From assembly GCA_020435025.1 (NCBI GenBank), contig JAGRAG010000370.1, positions 1-5,961 of the forward strand: 5,961 nt of DNA. The letters are read 5' to 3'. Below, piece after piece: positions 1 to 4,840 of the stretch. A program made the translations under genes and the position numbers. The notes beneath the pieces are model-generated. The model was not told the DNA's origin and searched no databases. It saw only the letters and a list, made by a program, of their open reading frames with translations. The stretch is from Bdellovibrionales bacterium (GTDB lineage: Bacteria > Bdellovibrionota > Bdellovibrionia > Bdellovibrionales > UBA1609). Every line of letters begins with the position of its first letter. Within the stretch, counting starts at the first letter, position 1.

Positions 1-436
1 ATATTCCAAATTAAGTGGAAAACAGTTTGTCTTTACAGATCACGTTAAAGGTAGAGTCACGATTGCTGCCCCCGGGAAGGTCCATCTGGATGAAGCGTTC
101 AATCTTCTTTCCTTAGCTTTGGCTCATCAAGGATATGCTATTAGTGAACAAGGAAGTGTCAATGTCATTAGTACTGCAAGAAACTTACAGAGGTCCTTCA
201 TTCCCGTAGTTAGAAAGCTACCCAAATTGCAGCCCGAAAAAATGGTGACTTATGTGAGATCTCTAAAACATATTAAGGCAGAATCAATCAGTAAAAAAGT
301 TCGTATGCTTTCTTCTCGAGACGGCGAAATGAGTATTGGTCCTCACAATGAGCTTATCTTTACGGATTGGATCTCCAATCTTCACCGAGTGGAGAATCTT
401 CTTAAAGAACTCGATGAACCTCAGACTAAAAAATGA
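1..436 (+). CDS. Secretin N-domain (GspD/PilQ N-type) protein, 3' end only
   Basis: The reading frame is open from base 2 (base 1 is the last base of a cut codon) to a TGA at 434-436, giving 144 visible residues; the true start lies left of the window. The first visible ATG (119) falls inside the first domain, so it is not the start. Visible residues 1-58 (YSKLSGKQFVFTDHVKGRVT, then LDEAFNLLSLAL and GYAISEQGSVNVI) match the pattern of the N-terminal periplasmic domains of GspD-type secretins. Residues 80-140 form a second such domain (VTYVRSLKHIKAESISKKV, NELIFTD, RVENLLKELDEP). In known secretins these domains line the periplasmic channel and contact inner-membrane or pilus partners. Here the protein stops where the next domain or the outer-membrane barrel should begin. 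No secretin homology continues in another frame after the stop, so this looks like a natural barrel-less accessory protein rather than a fresh frameshift. It may be a periplasmic partner of a type II or type IV pilus machine, or an old secretin remnant. Confidence 0.75.
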   Translation, partial: YSKLSGKQFVFTDHVKGRVTIAAPGKVHLDEAFNLLSLALAHQGYAISEQGSVNVISTARNLQRSFIPVVRKLPKLQPEKMVTYVRSLKHIKAESISKKVRMLSSRDGEMSIGPHNELIFTDWISNLHRVENLLKELDEPQTKK

Positions 437-450
437 ATGGGTTCCTGATG

Positions 451-489
451 TTTGGCTAGCCCTCTGTCGACAGACAAGAACTAGCCGAG
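451..489. repeat. Inverted repeat between convergent genes, possible terminator
   Basis: GGCTAG (454-459) pairs with CTAGCC (481-486). On the plus-strand RNA the stem extends to 9 pairs with G-U wobbles (451-459 with 481-489). A perfect 10-bp palindrome, CTGTCGACAG (464-473), lies in the loop. The site is in the 62-base gap between two converging genes, where a shared terminator is expected, but no T-run follows on either strand, so the terminator call is weak. Confidence 0.3.
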
Positions 490-498
490 CTACGAGAG

Positions 499-978
499 TT
501 AAGGAAGGAGTTGAATCCCCCAAGTTTTCAAAATATTTTTTTCCGCTTTTTTGAGGTCAGGATAAGTCATCCCTTGTGCGCCGATGTACTCTCCAGTTTG
601 TAAATTGACCGTGTCATTACGCCAACCATAAGGTTCCGGCCCTACGAATCTGCGTACAACAATACTGCCAGGAACAATCTCGGAACTGCGGTGGTAGGTG
701 ATAGCAAAATTCGTTCGTGAAGAGTCTTTTCTTTCTCGGTAAATACGAATCGATTCATGACCTTGGGGGTCTTCAATAAGCCTCCACATTAGCAAGTAAT
801 CTCCATAGTCTTTTGCCTGATAATATCCGCCGACTTCGTAGTCGGGCTTTAAAGTCTGTACGAACTGACGTAATTGATAGTATTCATAAAGCAAAACTTG
901 TGATTTTTGGCTGTCACTCATCCCCCATGCCGAAGCGGAAAACGAAAGTGCGAGCATCAAAATGAGTAAGGTTTTCAT
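499..978 (-). CDS. Small exported protein of unknown function
   Basis: This 159-residue protein belongs to no family I recognise. It begins with a clear Sec signal peptide: MKT, a hydrophobic core LLILMLALSF, then A15-S16-A17, the likely signal peptidase I site. That leaves a mature periplasmic or secreted protein of about 142 residues. There is no lipobox cysteine and no cysteine at all. The mature part is rich in tyrosine, tryptophan and arginine, with short alternating stretches (LLMWRLIED, IRIYRERKD, FAITYHRSS, GSIVVRRFVG) that suggest a compact beta-rich fold. The segment NLQTGEYIG near the C terminus reads like a beta turn. The start is well supported: GGAGG at 983-987 lies 4 bases before the ATG. 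It is transcribed alone, with about 410 bases of non-coding DNA upstream, and converges on the secretin-domain gene. No function can be assigned. That it is a real gene is supported by the signal peptide, the RBS and uninterrupted length. Confidence 0.8.
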   Translation of the reverse strand: MKTLLILMLALSFSASAWGMSDSQKSQVLLYEYYQLRQFVQTLKPDYEVGGYYQAKDYGDYLLMWRLIEDPQGHESIRIYRERKDSSRTNFAITYHRSSEIVPGSIVVRRFVGPEPYGWRNDTVNLQTGEYIGAQGMTYPDLKKAEKNILKTWGIQLLP

Positions 979-1011
979 AAATCCTCCAGGTATCGATGTA
1001 ATTGAGAGAGA

Positions 1012-1041
1012 AGAATATGTTTAAACATCTCAGAAGAGCAA
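1012..1041 (-). promoter_or_regulatory. Possible promoter of the exported-protein gene, with palindrome
   Basis: Read on the minus strand, TTGCTC (1036-1041) and TATTCT (1012-1017) are 18 bases apart. They would place the transcript start near 1005, about 27 bases before the ATG at 978. The spacer holds a perfect 12-bp palindrome, ATGTTTAAACAT (1017-1028), which overlaps the -10 edge and could be a repressor site. Both boxes are imperfect, so this is a suggestion only. Confidence 0.3.
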
Positions 1042-1202
1042 GTTTCCGTTGCAATTTCTTAATTTATAAAAAAATTCCGATGTTTAGAGCATTTCAGTTA
1101 AGTAAAACATTCAACTGATTATTCCCGAGCACCGGGTTACGGCTCACCGCTTTGAGTGGGCTGCTGTACTCATAGGCCCATTTGAGAAGAGTTCTTCCGC
1201 AA
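1042..1202. other. Non-coding stretch with several short inverted repeats
   Basis: I see no credible protein gene here. It contains TCAGTT/AACTGA (1094-1099 with 1113-1118), CCCG/CGGG (1124-1127 with 1133-1136, 5-base loop) and TGGGC/GCCCA (1157-1161 with 1176-1180). The last pair is flanked on both sides by the direct repeat TTTGAG (1151-1156 and 1181-1186). The stretch could be the long leader of the exported-protein gene on the minus strand or a separate regulatory region. No known riboswitch or RNA family was recognised. Confidence 0.4.
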
Positions 1203-1232
1203 TTGAGAGTGGTCGTTTTTAGTTAATATAAA
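1203..1232 (+). promoter_or_regulatory. Sigma70-like promoter, likely driving a small RNA
   Basis: TTGAGA (1203-1208) and TATAAA (1227-1232) are separated by 18 bases, and the spacer is AT-rich with a T5 run. Each hexamer is one or two bases off consensus. Transcription would start near 1239-1240. No protein gene follows on the plus strand (the next genes are antisense), so the likely product is the structured RNA next to it. Confidence 0.45.
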
Positions 1233-1238
1233 ATATTG

Positions 1239-1380
1239 ACGCAATGACCAAACTGCAAAGAAGAGCCTAAGGCTCCGTTGTAAGTAGAGCCGAAGGGATG
1301 AAAGTTTTTCTGATTTAACTGAGTTTGCGAATGGGGAGTTTGTAGGCCGACACCTCAGAAGAGGTTCGGCCATAGTTTTG
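1239..1380 (+). ncRNA. Candidate small structured RNA, family not recognised
   Basis: The proposed RNA is about 140 bases, from the predicted start after the promoter at 1203-1232 to the hairpin plus TTTT at 1345-1379. GGCTC (1271-1275) can pair with GAGCC upstream (1263-1267, 3-base loop) or GAGCC downstream (1287-1291, 11-base loop), so the two hairpins exclude each other. The downstream form extends through an AA/GA internal loop to CCT/AGG (1266-1268 with 1294-1296). CAAACT (1249-1254) can close a long-range stem with either of two AGTTTG copies (1322-1327, 1337-1342). It is antisense to nothing and lies between two minus-strand genes. Alternatives are a dispersed repeat, or a 3' extension of the acyltransferase-PilZ transcript read the other way. 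Expression and conservation are unknown. Confidence 0.4.
1345..1379 (+). terminator. Strong hairpin, probable terminator
   Basis: GGCCGA (1345-1350) pairs with TCGGCC (1366-1371) and ACCTC (1352-1356) with GAGGT (1361-1365). That makes 11 pairs with one bulged C (1351) and an AGAA loop. On the plus strand it is followed by ATAG and TTTT (1376-1379), a short displaced T-run. On the minus strand it lies 20 bases past the stop of the acyltransferase-PilZ gene but has no T-run there. It may serve either strand; the plus direction fits an intrinsic terminator slightly better. Confidence 0.5.
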
Positions 1381-1390
1381 CGACAAGATG

Positions 1391-2701
1391 TTACGCGCGT
1401 TTTTTTTCTTTCTCTAAATCGTCCAGAGACACACTCAAAGAAGATGGTTTTTGGGGAGAGTCCGCATTGAGGGTCTCATCAAGATAATCTAAGAAGTTTT
1501 GCCACTTTTCTGAGTCATTAATGGACAAAATCTCAAGTCCCACTCGTGAATTGTGCAGTCGTCGCCCCTGAACTTCCAAAACAACTTCCTCGTGGGGTGA
1601 CAACTTGACATGAAGAGATCCTTTAAAATTGGCTTCGAGAGATTGTTGAGGTGTAAATAGTTGTACACCCATAGAAGAAATATCTAATAGGCGCCCATCG
1701 ATAGAAGTCCGATGATCTTCGGAAAGGATCTTGACTGGACAATATACGGGATAGCGTTGGTGATTTCGTTGTGTGAATTTAGGAAAAGGAATTACATTTT
1801 CGGTAACAAAAACGGGCCGGAAAGATTTATCAAAAAATATCCCGCACAATAACTGCCTTTCCCACAATTCTAATTTTTTTAATGAGTGAATACTTCTTGA
1901 AAAAACCTTTTTTAATAAATTGAGTTTAAAAGAAGGGTCAAAAGCTCTATAGTAGCGGCGCTCTGGAAACTTAAAAGAACTGTAGTCTTTGCTAAAAAGT
2001 ATGTCGTATATAGTACGCTTCCCCTGACCTTTACCGACTTTATATTTACGAATGTGACGCGTGAATTCGTTTGCGGAGCTCAAGCGCACTTGCATTCCAA
2101 ATGCGGGTGCATTTTTTACGGAATTATAGCTTTTAACTTCTTTTGAAATTGGCTGAAAATTAAATATTGCTTTGTAAAATATGCGCGCTCTTGGGTGAAT
2201 GGCGATCACCAGATAGTCGACTCCTAAGAACTCATAAGCATACTGAAATAAAAAAGCGGTAAAAGGGAGAAGGATTATACCACGTTGTCGACGGTAGCCT
2301 TTTTTAATAGCCAAGGTAGAGATCTCAGCAATTCGATGACCTTCTGATCTCAAGTCATTAACGGACCACAAAGACTCTAAGGGAAATCCGAATGGGTTGT
2401 CACATATAATAGATATGGTTGCGACCACCTCACCATTAATTTTATAGTAGATGAGTGAGGTGGTTGGAAGTAAAGCATGTTTAGTCAAACGAATATTTTC
2501 TTCCTCGGCTTCGCAGAGACCGGACTGTTGATAAACCTCATAAATCAATTCATAACAGGCCAGAACATCATCGGGGTCTGTTGCCACCCCCATTTCAATC
2601 TCATCTTTGCTGTTCTGGGTAGGAGGCTGAAGTGAACGGCGTAGGAGGGTTTCAAGAATAAAATCCGGAGAGTGTTTCATTATTTTTTCTAAAAGAGCCA
2701 T
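1391..2701 (-). CDS. FeeM-like N-acyl amino acid synthase domain fused to PilZ domain
   Basis: This 436-residue cytoplasmic protein has two recognisable parts. Residues ~36-208 resemble the FeeM-type N-acyl amino acid synthase (GNAT-like fold, distant kin of autoinducer synthases). Its landmarks are RIAEISTLAI (123-132), GYRRQRG (135-141), DYLVIAIHPRARIFYKAIFNF (162-182) and NAPAFGMQVRL (197-207). Characterised FeeM uses acyl-ACP to acylate tyrosine; the substrate here is unknown. Residues ~310-410 form a PilZ domain with both c-di-GMP motifs: R312-x3-R316 and D340-x-S342-x2-G345. Residues 210-308 are a basic, helix-leaning linker I cannot assign, and 412-436 is a charged tail. There is no membrane segment. 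The ATG at 2699-2701 is preferred: AGGAG (2712-2716) lies 10 bases upstream, whereas Met8 has no RBS. The gene starts 1 base after the stop of the nitroreductase-like gene, so the two are co-transcribed and probably translationally coupled. The arrangement suggests c-di-GMP-controlled acyl-amino-acid synthesis; that control is inferred. Confidence 0.8.
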   Translation of the reverse strand: MALLEKIMKHSPDFILETLLRRSLQPPTQNSKDEIEMGVATDPDDVLACYELIYEVYQQSGLCEAEEENIRLTKHALLPTTSLIYYKINGEVVATISIICDNPFGFPLESLWSVNDLRSEGHRIAEISTLAIKKGYRRQRGIILLPFTAFLFQYAYEFLGVDYLVIAIHPRARIFYKAIFNFQPISKEVKSYNSVKNAPAFGMQVRLSSANEFTRHIRKYKVGKGQGKRTIYDILFSKDYSSFKFPERRYYRAFDPSFKLNLLKKVFSRSIHSLKKLELWERQLLCGIFFDKSFRPVFVTENVIPFPKFTQRNHQRYPVYCPVKILSEDHRTSIDGRLLDISSMGVQLFTPQQSLEANFKGSLHVKLSPHEEVVLEVQGRRLHNSRVGLEILSINDSEKWQNFLDYLDETLNADSPQKPSSLSVSLDDLEKEKKRA

Positions 2702-2702
2702 A

Positions 2703-3815
2703 CTAATGGGACTCCTGGATGGGTTGACGTAAAGCTTTCATATCGTCTGGAATAGGAGAGGACTTTCCAAATCGCATCAAGATCACAGGATATTTCGAAG
2801 AATCTAAACTAAAATATTTTTGAAAAAACAAAGGTGCCAATTTTAGATAAGTTTTGCGATTTCTTGATGGAAGTTGTCTCAAGTGTGACGAATCCACTAA
2901 ATGATGACAGTAGGGTAAAGTCGATGAAGTGTGCAATTGAACTCCGTAGTCTGACCCACATAGATAAGTCCACACTCTTAATAATGACCGACCGCAATTT
3001 ATAAGATTCCTAGAGTCCATAGAACTCGTTGAGATCAGTAAGACCCCTGCTGAAGATCGAAATTTTTGTTTCGAAGACATTTCTGCCCCTTTGTGCCATC
3101 TTAAATGATAAAAAACATGAAAAAGAAAAGGGACTTTTGAAATGGCTTGAATGATTTTTGATTCGATGACACTGATTCCTAAATTCTTCCAAGGCAGTCC
3201 TCTTAATTGACGAGGTACAGAGTCAAAAGATATCCATTTTAAGATATCCATAAAGGCTTTTTTCCAATTAAACACAAGTGTTTCCGTCTGACTCAGATAA
3301 GGAAGCATACCTTCTTCAATTCTTTGGAATTGGATTCGACTGTTTGGAAAATTGAAATTTTGAGTCAGAGATTTTTGAAAACTGGCACTTAAATCCCCTT
3401 TATGAAAGGATCGACGGTCCGATTCTCTTTGGGAAAGCATAGAACAGAGGGGGTCTGGTTCCAGATCAGCACGATAGGAAAAAGAAAAGTTCCAATTTCC
3501 TGAAGCTGATGCAGTTTTCGAATCATACTCTATGGAAAAACCAAACTGAGAAGCCACAATGACCATTTGTTCAATAAGAGCTCCCAATGAGATATAGGTG
3601 GCCCAATCATTGAAATTCAGGGCATGACGACTGCGTTCTGAACAGACGCTCACGGACAGTGTATTATTGGATGTGACTTTGAAATCGAAGGGCTGGGCAT
3701 TGTCCCCACTGGGATATTGGACCACTTCCTCAAAAAACTGCTTGGTTCTTTCTGGATCACCAAAAAAAAGGGTGCTACAGCCGTTTTCAATTGTGCTTTT
3801 TGCATAGGATGTCAT
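2703..3815 (-). CDS. Nitroreductase-like flavoprotein (Acg/MoeY-type)
   Basis: This 370-residue protein has the divergent nitroreductase pattern of the Acg/MoeY group, where two half-domains lie in one chain. Residues 61-95 (RSRHALNFNDW, ISLGALIEQMVIVASQFGF) match the first half. RESDRRSF (130-137) is the Arg-rich FMN-phosphate-type motif. SAGVLLIST, NCGRSLLRVW and YGVQLHTSS (255-298) match the second half. PVILMRFG and RQPI (343-366) match the usual C terminus. Family members bind FMN; some, such as mycobacterial Acg, are thought to hold FMN rather than reduce nitro compounds, so catalysis should not be assumed. Residues 138-250 are weakly conserved to my eye. The start is the ATG at 3813-3815, with GGAGG (3822-3826) 6 bases upstream. 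An in-frame TTG at 3869 is rejected because it lacks a good RBS and would fall before the likely transcript start. It is the first gene of a two-gene operon with the FeeM-like/PilZ gene, 1 base apart, suggesting a shared pathway. Confidence 0.72.
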   Translation of the reverse strand: MTSYAKSTIENGCSTLFFGDPERTKQFFEEVVQYPSGDNAQPFDFKVTSNNTLSVSVCSERSRHALNFNDWATYISLGALIEQMVIVASQFGFSIEYDSKTASASGNWNFSFSYRADLEPDPLCSMLSQRESDRRSFHKGDLSASFQKSLTQNFNFPNSRIQFQRIEEGMLPYLSQTETLVFNWKKAFMDILKWISFDSVPRQLRGLPWKNLGISVIESKIIQAISKVPFLFHVFYHLRWHKGAEMSSKQKFRSSAGVLLISTSSMDSRNLINCGRSLLRVWTYLCGSDYGVQLHTSSTLPYCHHLVDSSHLRQLPSRNRKTYLKLAPLFFQKYFSLDSSKYPVILMRFGKSSPIPDDMKALRQPIQESH

Positions 3816-3821
3816 TTTGCC

Positions 3822-3826
3822 CCTCC
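3822..3826 (-). promoter_or_regulatory. Ribosome binding site deciding the nitroreductase-like start
   Basis: GGAGG on the minus strand lies 6 bases before the ATG at 3815. This is the strongest Shine-Dalgarno match in the region. It fixes the start 54 bases inside the longest open frame, which otherwise opens with a TTG. Confidence 0.75.
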
Positions 3827-3847
3827 GCCGAGAATAAGAGAACGCAA

Positions 3848-3875
3848 TTTTTAAGCCACTCACAATCAAAGTAAA
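3848..3875 (-). promoter_or_regulatory. Possible promoter of the nitroreductase/FeeM-PilZ operon
   Basis: On the minus strand TTTACT (3870-3875) and TAAAAA (3848-3853) are 16 bases apart. They put the transcript start near 3841, about 26 bases before the ATG at 3815. Both boxes are poor matches to consensus, and other weak pairs exist further upstream, so confidence is low. Confidence 0.25.
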
Positions 3876-3926
3876 GAGTCCTCATCCCCTCATCATTGTC
3901 TAACTTATGAATATCATTTGTCTCTA

Positions 3927-3954
3927 TAAGGGACTCTTCTTTCTAAGTCCCTTA
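3927..3954. repeat. 9-bp perfect inverted repeat in divergent promoter region
   Basis: TAAGGGACT (3927-3935) is the exact reverse complement of AGTCCCTTA (3946-3954), with a pyrimidine-rich 10-base loop. It sits in the middle of the 231-base gap between the divergently transcribed nitroreductase-like and methyltransferase genes. No T-run follows on either strand, so it is not an intrinsic terminator. It could be an operator serving both directions or a hairpin in one of the leaders. Confidence 0.5.
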
Positions 3955-4046
3955 AATGAGTGGTTGTATCATCACTGACAAACATATAGACATTTTTTGA
4001 AAGTTATCGACTCATCTTGAGATTTTTTTTGGAGAAAGGACTTCTT

Positions 4047-4634
4047 ATGTCGCAGATCCCAGCAGCAGAACGAAATAAATATCCCATTTGGGAGATCATG
4101 AAAAACTGGCTCAGTGATCCTTATCATGTATTTGAAATTGGGTCGGGACTCGGTTGGCACGCCCTTCAATACTGTCAATGGAACCCTCAGTTGATTTGGC
4201 AATGCAGTGAGCAGAAACAGCAACTGGAGGTTTTAAAAAAAAATGTTAAGGCTTTCCCATCTCCACAAATTTTGACTCCAATAGAATTCGATGTCGATAC
4301 AGCACAACCTTACGAAACTTATGATTTGGTATTTACGGTGAATACCTTTCATATAATGCCTTTGGAGTCAGTGGAGCGAACTCTGTTTTTGGCGGGACAA
4401 ATGACAAAGGCAGCAGGGCGCTTTTCTGTCTATGGTCCCTTTAAGTATCAAGGACAGTTTACCACATTAAGCAATGAAGAGTTCGACCGGTATTTAAAAC
4501 AAGTGGATTCTCGGAGAGGTCTTCGCGATATTGAAACCATTTTAACAATGGCCAACTCACAAGGATTTAAACTGCTGGAGGATCATAAGATGCCTTCGAA
4601 TAATCAGCTCCTAGAATTTATTAAAAAAGGCTAA
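4047..4634 (+). CDS. DUF938 family class I SAM-dependent methyltransferase
   Basis: This 195-residue protein carries nearly the full signature of the DUF938 family. PAAERNKYPI (5-14) opens the protein. FEIGSGLGWHALQY (29-42) is SAM-binding motif I. NTFHIMP (99-105) holds the family's NxxHI motif. YGPFKYQGQFT (129-139), SNEEFDRYL (142-150), RGLRDIE (157-163) and MPSNNQLL (182-189) follow in the usual order. The length is normal for the family. Members are soluble and presumed SAM-dependent methyltransferases, but their substrate is not firmly known, so none is proposed. The start is the ATG at 4047, with AAGGA (4036-4040) 6 bases upstream; an in-frame TTG at 4017 has no RBS and would add ten non-conserved residues. 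The gene is alone on its strand, divergent from the nitroreductase/FeeM-PilZ operon. Its TAA (4632-4634) lies inside the stem of the terminator at 4626-4651. Confidence 0.9.
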   Translation: MSQIPAAERNKYPIWEIMKNWLSDPYHVFEIGSGLGWHALQYCQWNPQLIWQCSEQKQQLEVLKKNVKAFPSPQILTPIEFDVDTAQPYETYDLVFTVNTFHIMPLESVERTLFLAGQMTKAAGRFSVYGPFKYQGQFTTLSNEEFDRYLKQVDSRRGLRDIETILTMANSQGFKLLEDHKMPSNNQLLEFIKKG

Positions 4635-4651
4635 AGATACCTTTAGCCTTT
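4626..4651. terminator. Bidirectional intrinsic terminator
   Basis: AAAGGCTAAAG (4626-4636) pairs perfectly with CTTTAGCCTTT (4641-4651) around an ATAC loop: an 11-bp stem. On the minus strand the GC part of the stem is followed by T6 (complement of 4623-4628), the classic form, which would end transcripts from the hydrolase gene. On the plus strand only three Ts follow, so termination of the methyltransferase transcript may be weaker. The methyltransferase stop codon is within the left arm. Confidence 0.8.
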
Positions 4652-4663
4652 AAAATTAATACA

Positions 4664-4740
4664 GTGGAAAGTTTCCTGAGTTTTTCAAACTAAATCAGGA
4701 GTCCCTCCACCGTGCTTATACTTGGATTTTTCATAAGCAC
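4664..4740. repeat. Nested inverted repeats in intergenic region
   Basis: GTGGA (4664-4668) pairs with TCCAC (4706-4710). Nested inside, CCTGA (4675-4679) pairs with TCAGG (4695-4699), and innermost GTTT (4680-4683) with AAAC (4687-4690) around a TTC loop. Next to this, GTGCTTAT (4712-4719) pairs perfectly with ATAAGCAC (4733-4740). Further on, TTGCC/GGCAA (4752-4756 with 4761-4765) closes a tetraloop hairpin. If read on the minus strand, these form a structured 3' tail of the hydrolase mRNA, running into the terminator at 4626-4651. Confidence 0.45.
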
Positions 4741-4840
4741 CACCCCCTTTCTTGCCCTGAGGCAACGTTAGGATACCTCTTCTTCACGAAAGGAACATCA
4801 TTAAAATTTTAATTGTCTCCATAAGAAATGCTTACTTTAT

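Noticed and set aside
437..554. Frameshifted continuation of the secretin protein
   Set aside because: The overlapping plus-strand frame after the stop reads without secretin features, so there is no sign of a broken barrel domain.
1230..1300. GEMM-type c-di-GMP riboswitch
   Set aside because: TTGACGCAATGACCAAACT and GCAAAG recall parts of the GEMM core, and the neighbour is a PilZ gene. The GNRA-capped P1 hairpin and the conserved 3' segment ending in GGGTTACCG are missing, and no plus-strand target gene follows.
1170..1373. 67-codon minus-strand frame as a protein gene
   Set aside because: It has no ribosome binding site and a low-complexity Ser/Leu/Arg composition, and it overlaps the strong hairpin and structured RNA candidate. 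It is better explained as chance coding in non-coding DNA.
3010..3192. Minus-strand frames of about 60 codons inside the nitroreductase-like gene
   Set aside because: They lie in other frames of a well-supported gene and show no start signal or family pattern.
3816..3869. N-terminal extension of the nitroreductase-like gene from a TTG
   Set aside because: The ATG at 3815 has a near-perfect RBS at 6 bases. The extension is basic, shows no family similarity and would begin at or before the likely transcript start.
4017..4046. Upstream TTG start for the methyltransferase
   Set aside because: There is no RBS before it, and AAGGA lies ideally placed before the ATG at 4047. The family normally starts close to the PAAERNK motif.
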